Source of the DNA: JBFIHF01 sp964411125
GTDB taxonomy: Bacteria; Myxococcota_A; Bradymonadia; Bradymonadales; Bradymonadaceae
NCBI GenBank assembly: GCA_964411125.1
Contig: CAYPJU010000048.1
Coordinates: 1-46,730 of the forward strand
Reading direction: 5' to 3'
DNA length: 46,730 nt
Made by a program: the position numbers and the translations under genes. The notes under the pieces are model-generated. The model saw nothing but the letters and a program-made list of their open reading frames with translations. It made no database searches and was not told where the DNA came from. This document shows, piece by piece, positions 31,012 through 40,390 of this stretch (its first letter is position 1; each line of letters starts with the position of its first letter).

Positions 31012-32673
31012 TCAGAGGCCCCACCGAACGGTGAGGTAGGCGCGAATCGCCTCTTGTTCGACGATCGGCACGTCCCCTTCCAGAATCACGAGCTCATGGA
31101 TGGTCCCCTCGAAGTTGGCGTCGTGATCGGACAGATTCGGGGTGCCGAGGTGCATATGGTAGGGATCGGGGTGAACGGCCGGAGCCCCGACCGCGGCGGT
31201 CTCGCCCGTGCCGTTCCCGACCGTCAGCGCCGTAGCGTTGGGCAGCGCACGGCGCTTGAAGACGATCAGGCGCGGGCCGGTCGATGCACCGAAACCGATG
31301 TGTGAGACCGAGTCGGAGTGCGTCGTGTGCCGCACCTCGTCGCCGTCGATGAGAACCTCTCCCGAGAAGTGCTCGTCGGAGAGCCCGACGTGATGCGCGC
31401 TGATCAGCGGCATCGCGAGAGGGAGCGTGGTGTCCCACGAGACGACCGCGAAGCCCGTGACGTCCTCGATGGGGCTGCCGAACAGTTTGCCGACGGAGTA
31501 CATGTTGGCGCCGGAGCCGTCGAACGTGATCCCCTCGGGGGAAGTCGTCGGGTCGGGGCGTCGGTCGGGGTGGAGCTGCTCGAAACCGGGAGCCCCCTCG
31601 ATGCGCTGATACCAGCGTGACACGCCGCCAGCCTCTACGGTGTAGGTATGCGCCGACTTTGCGTCGAACCATGCGAGGACCCGGCTGTCACGCATCGGTA
31701 ACACGTTGTAACAGCCCGGGGCGCCGGCGATGTCGTCGAACGTGTAACCGGGCGCGCATTCGTCGCAGGCGTCGCCGCCATAGCCGGGATCGCAGTGGCA
31801 GACACCCGTGGCTCCCGCCGTGTCGGGGCGACAGATCCCCTGGTCGCACGCGGTGGAGGCACAGAGGTCCAGGACGCAAGCATCGCCGCGTTCGACATAG
31901 CCGGGCGCGCAGGTCCCGCAGTCACGCCCGGTCCAACCTTCTTCGCAGAGGCAGACCGCCGCGCCGTCCCGATCGACGCACTCGCCGTTGTCGGAACACG
32001 GGATCTCGACGCAGACGCTGACGACGCATGTCCCGGCGGCGTCGCGCTCGTAGTCGGGCGCGCAGGTCCCGCAGTCGGAGCCCGTGCGACCCTCGGTGCA
32101 CTCTTCGCAAAACTCCCCCTCGAATCCATCGTCGCATCTGCACTCGATCTGAAGAGCGCCCGATGCGTCGGGCACGACCGCGCATTCGCCGGATTCTCCG
32201 CAGGGATCCGCGGCGCAAGGATCGGGGCGGCAGACGCGGGGCGCGGTCGGGTCGGGGAAGTAGCCGTCGGCGCACTCCGAGCAGTCGTCGCCAGTGTGGC
32301 CCGCCACACAGAGTTCGCACGACTCTCCTGCGAATGGAGCCGGGCAGACGCAGCGCTCGACCTCCGTGTCGACCCAGTCGCAGTAACCGGGCCCGCAATC
32401 GAGCCCGCACGTGTCGGCGCCCGGTCCCCCGTCGGGAGCGCCATCGTCGGGCGAGCCGGCGTCCGGCTGGTCGGGAGCGGGATCGTCGTCGGGGGCGGGC
32501 TCGGGATCGGGCGGAACGGGGTCGTCCGGCGCGTCGATCGTCTGGTCGTCGGGCACGTGCAGCGTGATGTCGTCGTCGTCGCATCCGACCCCCGTCGACA
32601 GAAACAGAAAGCAGAGGGCCGCCGCGAGCGCAGTGCGAGGTTTCGAGAACGAGTGAGTCTTTCGGGAATTCAT
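31012..32673 (-). CDS. Lipoprotein with EGF/laminin-like modules and a LamG-like domain
   Basis: 553 residues. The signal peptide ends TGVGC (C31), then an Asp/Pro-rich linker (32-86). Residues about 88-333 carry repeated EGF/laminin-EGF-like modules (CDDGFEGEFCEECTEGRTG, CEEGWTGRDCGTCAPGY, CDPGYGGDACDECAPGY), with the metazoan-like CxCxxGxxGxxC pattern. The C-terminal 220 residues (LAWFDAKSAHTYTVEAGGVS onward, ending AIRAYLTVRWGL) look like a LamG/concanavalin-like sandwich, suited to binding glycan or another surface. ATG 32673 is preferred (GGAGGCGACTC upstream) over the ORF start nine codons earlier. Transcribed away from the VWA gene. Confidence 0.88.
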   Translation of the reverse strand: MNSRKTHSFSKPRTALAAALCFLFLSTGVGCDDDDITLHVPDDQTIDAPDDPVPPDPEPAPDDDPAPDQPDAGSPDDGAPDGGPGADTCGLDCGPGYCDWVDTEVERCVCPAPFAGESCELCVAGHTGDDCSECADGYFPDPTAPRVCRPDPCAADPCGESGECAVVPDASGALQIECRCDDGFEGEFCEECTEGRTGSDCGTCAPDYERDAAGTCVVSVCVEIPCSDNGECVDRDGAAVCLCEEGWTGRDCGTCAPGYVERGDACVLDLCASTACDQGICRPDTAGATGVCHCDPGYGGDACDECAPGYTFDDIAGAPGCYNVLPMRDSRVLAWFDAKSAHTYTVEAGGVSRWYQRIEGAPGFEQLHPDRRPDPTTSPEGITFDGSGANMYSVGKLFGSPIEDVTGFAVVSWDTTLPLAMPLISAHHVGLSDEHFSGEVLIDGDEVRHTTHSDSVSHIGFGASTGPRLIVFKRRALPNATALTVGNGTGETAAVGAPAVHPDPYHMHLGTPNLSDHDANFEGTIHELVILEGDVPIVEQEAIRAYLTVRWGL

Positions 32674-32939
32674 GAGTCGCCTCCTAGCGATGTCGGTCAT
32701 TCGACACGTCCGAGACTAGGGAGGTGGTTCGAGGGCTGCTTGGAGGGTTCCTGACCTTTGCGTGGAGATTGGCTGGAGGTCGAGCCTCCGCAAACCAAGA
32801 CTCCGCTCGCCTCGTCCCCCACTCCCGCTACCCGCAGGGCGAGGGGTTTTTCGTTGCCACGGACCGGTCGTCACGGGTCCAAGGAGGACGGGCTCGCCCC
32901 CCGCTTGACCCGTCTCGACGATCTGGGGAGCATGACCGA

Positions 32940-34691
32940 ATGCGCCATCTTCTTCTCCTTGCCTGCTTCACCGTGGCAGCCGCCTGCGGCTCATCGACCG
33001 GTAGTCCCGGTGGAGAAGGGAGCGACGAGCCTCCAGCTCCCATCGAGATCGACACGATGGAGGGATCGGACGTCGCGAATTCGCCTCGCGACCCGGACGC
33101 CGGGCACGTGACGGACGGAGGCACCACCGACGACGGCGGGATCGATCCGGAGCGGGATGCAGGTACGGGGAGACAGGGTGATGGAGGCCCGGGACCCGAC
33201 CCGGCGGCCTGCAGGTTTCCCGATCAGGACGAAGACGGTGTTGCCGACGCATTGGAAAACGCGCTGGGGAGCGACTCGCTCGACCCCGACGACCGCCCCG
33301 ACGAGGAGGTGACGATCCTCGTCCCGTTCGGCGAACCGCCGATTCCCGAAAGCGTGGAGGCTACAGCGACGGCCGGGGTGGCGCGCGCCGACGTCGCGAT
33401 CCTCCTCGACACCACGGGGTCGATGCTCGGTACGACGTCGCGCATTCAGCCGGCGCTGAACGGTCTCGTCACGGCCCTCGCGGGCGAAGTGGACGACATT
33501 GCCTTCGGCGCCGCGGGCTACGGCGACTTTCCCTACTACGATGGGCGCAACTCGCACTACGACGTCCCGTTCTACGTCGTTCACCGCATAATGACCGCGG
33601 TCACCGAGGCGGGCCGAGCGTCCCTCTTCGACGCCTTCGGGTTCCGAAACATCATCGATGGGCTCGGCCCGTGGTTCTCGGTGATGCGTGGCGGGGACGA
33701 ACCCGAACAGGGTTGGGAAGCGCTGCGTCAGTTGGCGACCGGCGTCGGGATCGCCTACCCCGACGCGAATGGTGTCCCGACGGCGGTGCCGCCGTTCGAC
33801 CCTGCCACCGCTCATCCGGTGACCCCACCACCGGGGGAAACGGTCGGCACGAATGGGGGCCTCGGGTTCCGGGACGACAGTCTTCCGATCGTCCTCATGA
33901 TCACGGACACGACCCACCACGACGGTGGCGACGCTGGCACCACGCCCGTGACGGCGACGCAGGCCGTCGCCGTCGCCGAGCTCGACGCGATCGGCGCTCG
34001 AGTCGTCGGGCTCCGAGCGTGGCTCGGTGCGAGCCACGCGGACCTCGAAGCGATCGCGATCGCCACCGATGCCCGGGTCGCTCCCGATGTCTGGGGGACC
34101 GGGCCGGAACGTCCGGCGAACTGCCCGGTCGGGCACTGTTGTCTCGACCCCGTAGGGACGGAGGCCGACAATCCGCCTGCCGAGAACGGTCTCTGCACGC
34201 TCGTCTTCAGCGGGGACCGTTACGATTCGTTCCTCGCCGACAACATGGCGTCCGCGATCCGGGCCATCGCGCGCGGCGCCAGGTTCGACGTCTCGGCGGT
34301 CGTGGTGGACGATCCGACGGATCCGGTCGACGTCCGCGACCACTTCGTCGAGCGTGTCGAAGCGGTCACGTGCGGGGGCTCTTCGGCGAGCGACACGGAC
34401 GGCGACGGAACCCCCGACACGTTCCTCGCCGCGATCTCGGGGACCGACCTCTGCTTCCGCGTGGTCGCGCGGTCCAACACGAGCATCGCCCAGACGGAAG
34501 AGCCCGCGACGTACCGAGCCCGACTCCAATTGCTCGCCGACGGTCACGCCTTCATGCACGCGCTCGACGTCGCGTTCGTGGTCCCGCCCGCGGTCTGTGC
34601 GGTGCCCGAGCAGCGACGCTGTGAAGTCGACGCGGATTGCGCGACCGGCGAGACCTGCGAGAAGGAAGTGTGCCGTCGGGTGCTCGACTGA
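32940..34691 (+). CDS. VWA-domain lipoprotein
   Basis: 583 residues. The signal peptide ends VAAAC (C16), then an Asp/Gly/Thr linker (17-90). A short calcium-loop module, DQDEDGVADALENALGSDSL (96-115), precedes a von Willebrand factor A domain from about 148 to 400 with MIDAS motif LLDTTGSM (156-162; D157, S161). ITDTTHHDGGDAG (about 325) is a plausible second metal-site loop. A Cys-rich tail ends CEVDADCATGETCEKEVC. It probably binds a protein ligand through a metal. ATG 32940 lies downstream of GGGGAG; 72 in-frame codons upstream lack a signal peptide. The 266-bp region before it, shared with the EGF-like gene, shows no convincing promoter. Confidence 0.9.
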   Translation: MRHLLLLACFTVAAACGSSTGSPGGEGSDEPPAPIEIDTMEGSDVANSPRDPDAGHVTDGGTTDDGGIDPERDAGTGRQGDGGPGPDPAACRFPDQDEDGVADALENALGSDSLDPDDRPDEEVTILVPFGEPPIPESVEATATAGVARADVAILLDTTGSMLGTTSRIQPALNGLVTALAGEVDDIAFGAAGYGDFPYYDGRNSHYDVPFYVVHRIMTAVTEAGRASLFDAFGFRNIIDGLGPWFSVMRGGDEPEQGWEALRQLATGVGIAYPDANGVPTAVPPFDPATAHPVTPPPGETVGTNGGLGFRDDSLPIVLMITDTTHHDGGDAGTTPVTATQAVAVAELDAIGARVVGLRAWLGASHADLEAIAIATDARVAPDVWGTGPERPANCPVGHCCLDPVGTEADNPPAENGLCTLVFSGDRYDSFLADNMASAIRAIARGARFDVSAVVVDDPTDPVDVRDHFVERVEAVTCGGSSASDTDGDGTPDTFLAAISGTDLCFRVVARSNTSIAQTEEPATYRARLQLLADGHAFMHALDVAFVVPPAVCAVPEQRRCEVDADCATGETCEKEVCRRVLD

Positions 34692-34842
34692 CCACGACTC
34701 GAAGGCGAGCGCGGGGCGCAGCCATCGTGAACCAATCGTCCAGGCCCAAGTCGATACTTCACGAGGGATGTTTCTCGATGGATGAGTTGCTGGCATTGTG
34801 GTTCAGCGCGTCGAGCGACAATCGACGCTCGAGGAGTGGAGC

Positions 34843-35451
34843 GTGGGAGTCAGTCGGACATCGTTCGTCATCGCCCTTTCGTGCGTACACCTCGCGGCGG
34901 CATCGGCGGTCGCCGAGGAGCCCCCGAACACCGAGCCCGGAGCGGAGCAGAAACCAGCGGAGCTCGAGCCTACCCGGGTAGGCCCGGGGGGCCGCGTGGC
35001 CCTCGAAGCTGCGTTCGGTGCCGTGGGGATCGGGGTCGGCTTCGTGGGCACTGCGGTGACCCTCTCGGCTGCCGGCGGCGGCGTTCCGGTGATCGTGCTG
35101 GCCCTGTCGATGCCGATGGCCGGTGCGATCGGGGGCGTCTATCTCGGGGGGACGCTCGCCAGAGGCGATGGCGCGCTCTGGACGACCGCTGTCGGGGCGG
35201 TGGTGGGCGGTGTCGTCCTGGCGGTCCCCATCGCGGTGTACATCGACGCGCATTCCAGGCCGGCTCTCAACGGAACGGCGTTGGCGTTGGTCGGGTTGGC
35301 GCTCGTCGGGCCGATCGTCGGGGGGATACTGGGGTACGAGCTCTCGCACGGGGTCCGCACTGCCTCCGGCCGGGTTTCGATCGCACCTGACGTTCGTGTC
35401 GACCGCGACGGAACTCCACGCCCGGCCATCGGCGTCGTCGCGACTTTCTGA
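34843..35451 (+). CDS. Gly-rich membrane protein with Sec signal, unknown function
   Basis: 202 residues. Start GTG 34843 (GAGGAG 6 bases upstream) gives a clean signal peptide, cleaved after AASAVA. Residues about 55-165 hold three or four Gly/Ala/Val-rich hydrophobic stretches (GAVGIGVGFVGTAVTLSAAG, VIVLALSMPMAGAIGGVYLG, LALVGLALVGPIVGGILGYE). The C-terminus VSIAPDVRVDRDGTPRPAIG-VVATF, ending in Phe, looks like the last strand of an outer-membrane protein. A paralogous relic of this end is at 28657. A dyad, GCGTCGA-N7-TCGACGC (34808-34828), lies just before the ribosome-binding site. Function not recognised. Confidence 0.75.
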   Translation: MGVSRTSFVIALSCVHLAAASAVAEEPPNTEPGAEQKPAELEPTRVGPGGRVALEAAFGAVGIGVGFVGTAVTLSAAGGGVPVIVLALSMPMAGAIGGVYLGGTLARGDGALWTTAVGAVVGGVVLAVPIAVYIDAHSRPALNGTALALVGLALVGPIVGGILGYELSHGVRTASGRVSIAPDVRVDRDGTPRPAIGVVATF

Positions 35452-35578
35452 GATCCCGAACACCGGCCGCTGACACTGCGACGCGTTTCCGTCCGCGAAT
35501 GGACCCTTTCACGCCGCACGGATGTCACTCGTCCCGATCGGGGTTAGGTTGTTGCGCTACCAGCCAGAACGGGACGAC

Positions 35579-36565
35579 ATGACCGACACCATCCAGACGA
35601 AGCACCTCGACGCAGTCATCCAGAACCACACCCGCGACATGACGGGGCGCGTAGCGGCCGTCACCGGGACGACGAGCGGGACGGGCTACGTCTGCGCTCG
35701 CGAGCTCGCGCGACGCGGCGCGGAAGTGCTGCTCTTGAACCGGCCGAGCGAGCGCGCCAAATCCTCGCTCGCACGGCTGCGCGAGGAGGTGCCCGACGGG
35801 AACTTCGTCGCCGTCGATTGCGACCTGCAGGACTTCGCCAGCGTCCGCTCCGCCATCGACCGGATCAAGGGGGACTACGACCGGCTCGACGTGCTCTGCA
35901 ACAACGCTGGAGTGATGGCGCTCAGCGACGAGGCGACCACGGACGGCTACGACGTCCAGATGCAGACCAACTGCCTGTCGCACTTTCTGCTGACGAAGGA
36001 GCTCTTCGAACTTCTGCGCCGCAGCGACGACGCCCGAATCGTGAACCACTCGTCGCAGGCACGCCTCGGCGGGCCGCAACGCCCCGAATACTTCGGCAAG
36101 AATGGCGGCGACCTCGGCGGCGACGGCACCGAAGAGGAGAACAGCTCGTTCTCCGGCCCTCGCTGGGAACGATACCATCAGACGAAGCTCGCCAACTGCA
36201 CGTTCACCTACGGCCTCCACCAACGCCTCGAAGCCGCCGGGATCGACAACGTCAAAGCGCTCGTCGCCCACCCCGGCCTCGCCGCGACCGAGCTCCAACA
36301 GACCACGAGCCGCGACGGCGGGATGGACGCCGACAGTTCGTTGATGAAGCGCGCGCAATCGGCCGAAGACGGCGCCCTCGGCATCATTCGATGCTCCATG
36401 GACCCCGAGGCGAAGTCGGGCGACTTTTTCGGCCCCGACGGATGGACCGGGTTCCCCGGGCGCCTCGAACCCGAAGACCTCCTCACCGACCCCGAGAACA
36501 TCCGCATCTGCTGGGAAGGGTGCGAGGCTGCCGTGGGGTCGTTCGAGATCCGAACGGCGAAGTGA
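35579..36565 (+). CDS. Short-chain dehydrogenase, retinol-dehydrogenase-like
   Basis: 328 residues. Variant cofactor loop TGTTSGTGYVCA (29-40), CNNAGVM (107-113), catalytic IVNHSSQ (154-160) and Y199-x3-K203 (YHQTK). LVAHPGLAATELQ (228-240) places it with the retinol-dehydrogenase/WW-oxidoreductase-like SDRs. The C-terminus DPENIRICWEGCEAAVGSFE is distinctive and identifies the deletion remnant at 30766 as a paralogue. ATG 35579 follows GGGAC; a TAGGTT box lies 28 bases upstream. Convergent with the LytM gene, only 9 bp apart. Substrate unknown. Confidence 0.92.
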   Translation: MTDTIQTKHLDAVIQNHTRDMTGRVAAVTGTTSGTGYVCARELARRGAEVLLLNRPSERAKSSLARLREEVPDGNFVAVDCDLQDFASVRSAIDRIKGDYDRLDVLCNNAGVMALSDEATTDGYDVQMQTNCLSHFLLTKELFELLRRSDDARIVNHSSQARLGGPQRPEYFGKNGGDLGGDGTEEENSSFSGPRWERYHQTKLANCTFTYGLHQRLEAAGIDNVKALVAHPGLAATELQQTTSRDGGMDADSSLMKRAQSAEDGALGIIRCSMDPEAKSGDFFGPDGWTGFPGRLEPEDLLTDPENIRICWEGCEAAVGSFEIRTAK

Positions 36566-36574
36566 ACCCTTCCC

Positions 36575-38419
36575 CTACGACCGACGGCGGCGGAGCGCGA
36601 CGAGGGCGAAGAATGCGAAGACGACGAGCACGCGAGACGAGTTGCCCCGTCCAACCGAGCATCCGCCGGTCCCGGTCGCGGTGACAGTCCCCCCCTCTTC
36701 GACCTCCCAACCCGAAGAGTCGGCGTCTTCGCACGACGTGGACCCGCACGCCGTCTGCTCCTCGTCACAGGCATCGCCCGTCCCGTCTCCGTCGGAGTCG
36801 ACCTGCTCGGTCGATTCCACCTCCGGGCAGAAGTCGTCGTCGTTGCGGACACCGTCTCCATCGATGTCGTCGTCGCACGCGTCGCCGATGCCGTCTCCAT
36901 CGAGGTCGGTGTGCTCGCCGTCTGCGAGCAGGGGACACGCGTCCTCGTCGTTCGTCCGGCCGTCGTCGTCGATGTCGTCGTCGCAAGCATCGCCGTCGCC
37001 GTCGCCGTCCGTGTCGAGCTGGTCGGGGTTCGGCACGTCCGCGCAGTTGTCGGTCGCGTCCGTGACCCCGTCGGCGTCGACGTCGTCGGTGTCGAAGGCA
37101 TCGACGACCCCGTCGCCGTCCGAATCGTCGCACACGTCGCCGTCGCCATCGCCGTCGCCATCGAGCTGATCGGCGTTGGCGACTGTCGGGCAGTTGTCGT
37201 CCTCGTCGAGCACGCCGTCGCCGTCGTCGTCACCCTGGCAGCGGTCGCCCGTGCCGTCGCCATCGGCGTCGGCCTGACCCGCGTTCTTCACGAGCGGGCA
37301 GTTGTCGGCATCGTCGTCGACCCCGTCGTCGTCGTCGTCCGCGTCGCAGGCGTCGCCCCGTCCGTCCCCATCGGTGTCGAGCTGGTCACCGTTCGCGACC
37401 TGCTTGCAATTGTCGCAGACGTTTCCGACCCCGTCGCCGTCGTCGTCTCGCTGGCCACCGTTGGGATCGTCGGGGCAATTGTCGCAGACGTTGCCCACGC
37501 CGTCGTCGTCACGGTCCGCCTGCCGGCGGTTCGCGATGCCGGGGCAGTTGTCGCAGACGTTGCCGACCCCGTCCGAGTCGCGGTCCGCCTGGCCCCCGTT
37601 GCGATCGTTCTTGCAGTTGTCGCACCGGTTTCCGACGCCGTCTCCGTCGGAGTCGAGCTGGCCCGAATTGTCGACCCCCGGACAGTTGTCGCAGACGTTG
37701 CCGACCCCGTCCGAGTCGCGGTCGGCCTGGCCGCCATTCGGGTCGTCGGGACAGTTGTCGACGTCGTCGATCTTGCCGTCGCCGTCGGAGTCGACGCTCT
37801 GGCACTGCGTGCCGGGCGCGCCCTGGTAGGCTCCCTGTTGGGTCCAGAGGCTGCTCGATCGGCCGCAGGCGCCGCGGTAGACCTCGCGCACCCCGCCGTG
37901 GCTCCACGAGCCCGTGTTCCCACCGCGCGAACCGTAGTGGAGATGCGGCCCACTGCTGTTGCCGCTCGACGCGGACTTCGCGATCACCTGGCCGCACTGC
38001 ACCCGGCTGCCGGCGCTGACGCGAAGCGATCCCCGCTGCAGGTGCGCATACATCGTCTGAGACCCGTCGGGATGACGAATCTCGATCCAGTTGCCCAGGT
38101 ACCCCCCGCAGGTGCTCCCGAGCCCGCCGAAGTTCGAGCATCCGTCGTTCACGCGGGTGACGGTCCCTTTCGCCGACGCGACCACCGTCGACCCCTGGGG
38201 CAACGCGAAGTCCGTGCCCGAGTGGCCGTCGTAGCTGTCCCCGCGGCACAGATAGTCCCGCGAGGCTCCGTTGCCTTTGACGCCGTCCGTGTCGTGGTGG
38301 GCCGTCACCCCGAAGCCACCGGTATAGGGCCGTCGGTGCTTCGTCTGGGCGCCGGCGGGGAGGGCGAAGGCGAGCGCGAGCACCCCGACGATCAACGAGA
38401 TCCATCGTTCATCGAGCAT
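36575..38419 (-). CDS. LytM (M23) peptidase with thrombospondin type-3 repeats and MYXO-CTERM-like tail
   Basis: 614 residues. Signal peptide (cleaved after PAGAQ). The M23 domain (about 35-190) has all zinc ligands: H66 and D70 in HSGTD, H161 in GPHLHY, plus YAHL with H126. The domain cleaves peptidoglycan cross-links or glycyl bonds. Residues about 208-575 are Asp-rich thrombospondin type-3 repeats (DSDGDGVGNVCDNCPGVDNS). The tail has GGCSVGRG, a hydrophobic helix VLVVFAFFALVAL and RRRRS, the MYXO-CTERM layout for surface sorting. GGAGG lies 6 bases before ATG 38419, which overlaps the upstream stop codon by 11 bp, so the two are translationally coupled. Confidence 0.93.
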   Translation of the reverse strand: MLDERWISLIVGVLALAFALPAGAQTKHRRPYTGGFGVTAHHDTDGVKGNGASRDYLCRGDSYDGHSGTDFALPQGSTVVASAKGTVTRVNDGCSNFGGLGSTCGGYLGNWIEIRHPDGSQTMYAHLQRGSLRVSAGSRVQCGQVIAKSASSGNSSGPHLHYGSRGGNTGSWSHGGVREVYRGACGRSSSLWTQQGAYQGAPGTQCQSVDSDGDGKIDDVDNCPDDPNGGQADRDSDGVGNVCDNCPGVDNSGQLDSDGDGVGNRCDNCKNDRNGGQADRDSDGVGNVCDNCPGIANRRQADRDDDGVGNVCDNCPDDPNGGQRDDDGDGVGNVCDNCKQVANGDQLDTDGDGRGDACDADDDDDGVDDDADNCPLVKNAGQADADGDGTGDRCQGDDDGDGVLDEDDNCPTVANADQLDGDGDGDGDVCDDSDGDGVVDAFDTDDVDADGVTDATDNCADVPNPDQLDTDGDGDGDACDDDIDDDGRTNDEDACPLLADGEHTDLDGDGIGDACDDDIDGDGVRNDDDFCPEVESTEQVDSDGDGTGDACDEEQTACGSTSCEDADSSGWEVEEGGTVTATGTGGCSVGRGNSSRVLVVFAFFALVALRRRRS

Positions 38420-39230
38420 CGGAGACCTCCAACGTTCGTCGGTCATCGCCCGCCACGATCTGCACCGGACCATCGCCACTTCCCACCGCGACCTGCGCCG
38501 CGGCGACCTCCTCGATGATCTCTCCCGACTTCGGGTCCATCTGCACGACCCCCTCTTCGTGATCGAACGTCAGGATGCCGTCGCGCCAGATCGGCGCCCG
38601 CGGCGACGATGGGACGACATCGATGGGGGGCAGCACTTCGACCGTTCCCCCGAGCGTCGCGCGAACCATCCGGGGCATGCCGTCGATCGATGCTGCGAAG
38701 ATCACTGCGCTCCCGTCGGGCGACAGCGCCGGGGACCAAGCCGGCATCAGGTCGGGAGCGACCGCGTGGACCGTACCGTCACCGAGGTCCACGACCGAGA
38801 GGACCAGGTCGGGCGGATTTCCCCCCGCGAAAGCCACCCGGTTCGCTTCGACCGACAGCGGCGCGAGCGCGTCCCTCGCGAGGTCCGTCGTCCCGGTGGA
38901 CGTCACGTGCCGCAGCACCCCGTCGGCGCCCAGAATCACGGCGCCGTCGGCGGTGAAGCGCGCGTCCGAGACGCGAGCTCCACGGATGGCGGCCAGGTGG
39001 TCGGGGACCACTTCGAGCACCACGACGCGAGGAGCGTCGGTGCCGAACGGCACGGGCTCGACGGGACCGGCGAGCGCCAGGGCTCCCGTTTCGGTCTGCC
39101 GTTGGTCCAGGATTTCGACGCTCGAGTCGGTCAGCGCCAGGGTTCGAGATTTCGCATCGTCTTCGCCGGGATTCGAGCACGCCGCGACCCACGCGACGAA
39201 CAGGAACACCGAAGCTCTACTTCGAATCAC
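38409..39230 (-). CDS. TolB/WD40-like propeller lipoprotein
   Basis: 273 residues. GTG 39230 with AAGGAGG 7 bases upstream is the start; the signal peptide ends VAAC (C18). The mature protein has repeated short strands with SPALSPDGSAVIFAA (TolB/WD40-like signature), then PRMVRATLGGTVEVL and GEIIEEVAAAQVAVG. It is probably a small propeller or half-propeller. Its stop overlaps the start of the LytM peptidase by 11 bp, so the two products are made together; a substrate-binding or targeting partner for the peptidase is plausible (inference). Confidence 0.85.
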   Translation of the reverse strand: MIRSRASVFLFVAWVAACSNPGEDDAKSRTLALTDSSVEILDQRQTETGALALAGPVEPVPFGTDAPRVVVLEVVPDHLAAIRGARVSDARFTADGAVILGADGVLRHVTSTGTTDLARDALAPLSVEANRVAFAGGNPPDLVLSVVDLGDGTVHAVAPDLMPAWSPALSPDGSAVIFAASIDGMPRMVRATLGGTVEVLPPIDVVPSSPRAPIWRDGILTFDHEEGVVQMDPKSGEIIEEVAAAQVAVGSGDGPVQIVAGDDRRTLEVSDAR

Positions 39231-39383
39231 TCCATGCCTCCTTACCACCGAGAAGCAGACTAGCACTCGTGATCCCTGTCGACCGCCTTACAATGGCTTA
39301 CAGTTCGCGCGTCCCGCTGACCGACGACCACCGGGATGCGCCATGGGCACCGTGGCGCGGCGCTGCGACGCCGCGCAGACCGG

Positions 39384-40301
39384 TCACGGCTCGTGGTCTT
39401 CCGGTTCGAAACCCGTCAGCGTCTCCGAATAGCCTTCGGTGACGAGCACTTCCGGCCGCGCGGGGTCGAACCAGAAGACGGGGAATCCCACGTCGCGGAT
39501 CGCCGCGAAGACGCCGTAAGCGAGCTCGTCGTAGAGTCCACGCTCCTTCAACTCCGCGTCCCAGTCGACCACGCTCGCCTCGGGCTCGATCCCCGCCGAG
39601 CGAATTCGAAAGTAGCCGTCGACCTCGTCGACCACGCAATCGTCGGCGTGTTTGTGCGTCCCCTCATCATCGCGGTTGCGGATCTCGAGCTCGAGCTCGA
39701 GGGTGCAGGGCGCCCCCGCCGCCAGCTCGAGCGGCGCCGCGCTCAGTCGCAGGATACCGTCGGCGCCGCCCTTCTCCTCGCTCTCGCTCTTCTTCCAGAA
39801 ACGATGGTGGTAGGTCGTCAGGGAAGCGTCCTGAGCCAGATACCCCGTCGACGTCCAGACCTGGCGGTCGTGCGGATTTTGCTCGCGAAGCAAGGTCGCG
39901 AGCCCGTCGTCGAGAGGAGCATACGTACGCTCCTCCTCCCATCCCCACCCCTCGTCGGCGGACCACAGCACGCGAACGACCCCGCGCTCGTCCACCTCCC
40001 ACGTCCCCTCTCCTTCGTCGAAACTCTCCGGAGGCTCCAGAAAGATGTCCCACGAATCGACGACGAAGTGCAGCACCGACCCTGCCCCGAACTCGAGCTC
40101 CGTTCGGGTCTCCCCGTGGTCGCTCTGGTAGAGGTGCTCCCACATCGGCGCCCCGCCGAGCGCCGAGCGAACGGCATCTTCTACGGTCTCGACGCCCACC
40201 GCCTCGTCGACGAACCAGGCGTCTCCCGCGACGTCGCCGTCCGAAGATGGAGTACATGCGGCGAGCGACGAGAGTAGTGCTGCTGCGCAAACTCGTTTCA
40301 A
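39384..40301 (-). CDS. Lipoprotein of unknown function
   Basis: 305 residues. It starts at TTG 40301, supported by GGAGG 5-6 bases upstream and by the signal peptide MKRVCAAALLSSLAAC (C16) beginning exactly there; ATG-started longer readings lack this. The mature part is rich in Glu, Asp and Trp, with alternating beta-type strands (TELEFGAGSVLHFVVDSWDI, then EGTWEVDERGVVRVLWS). No family or catalytic motif is recognised. It lies third in the minus-strand run, 89 bp after the gene before it and 153 bp before the next. Confidence 0.8.
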   Translation of the reverse strand: MKRVCAAALLSSLAACTPSSDGDVAGDAWFVDEAVGVETVEDAVRSALGGAPMWEHLYQSDHGETRTELEFGAGSVLHFVVDSWDIFLEPPESFDEGEGTWEVDERGVVRVLWSADEGWGWEEERTYAPLDDGLATLLREQNPHDRQVWTSTGYLAQDASLTTYHHRFWKKSESEEKGGADGILRLSAAPLELAAGAPCTLELELEIRNRDDEGTHKHADDCVVDEVDGYFRIRSAGIEPEASVVDWDAELKERGLYDELAYGVFAAIRDVGFPVFWFDPARPEVLVTEGYSETLTGFEPEDHEP

Positions 40302-40390
40302 TACGACCTCCTTCGTGACGTACACGAAAGTGCCAGCGATCCAATCGCGATCCAAATCCGGCCGTCTGCGTCGAGCGTCCGCTCGTCGCG

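Noticed and set aside
32760..32790. Sigma-54-like TTGGCTGGAGGTCGAGC
   Set aside because: The GG and GC are 13 rather than 12 bases apart, and flanking bases do not match the consensus.
36911..38518. 535-codon open frame on the plus strand
   Set aside because: Antisense shadow of the Asp-rich repeats of the LytM protein; it yields a Val/Ala-rich sequence with no domain.
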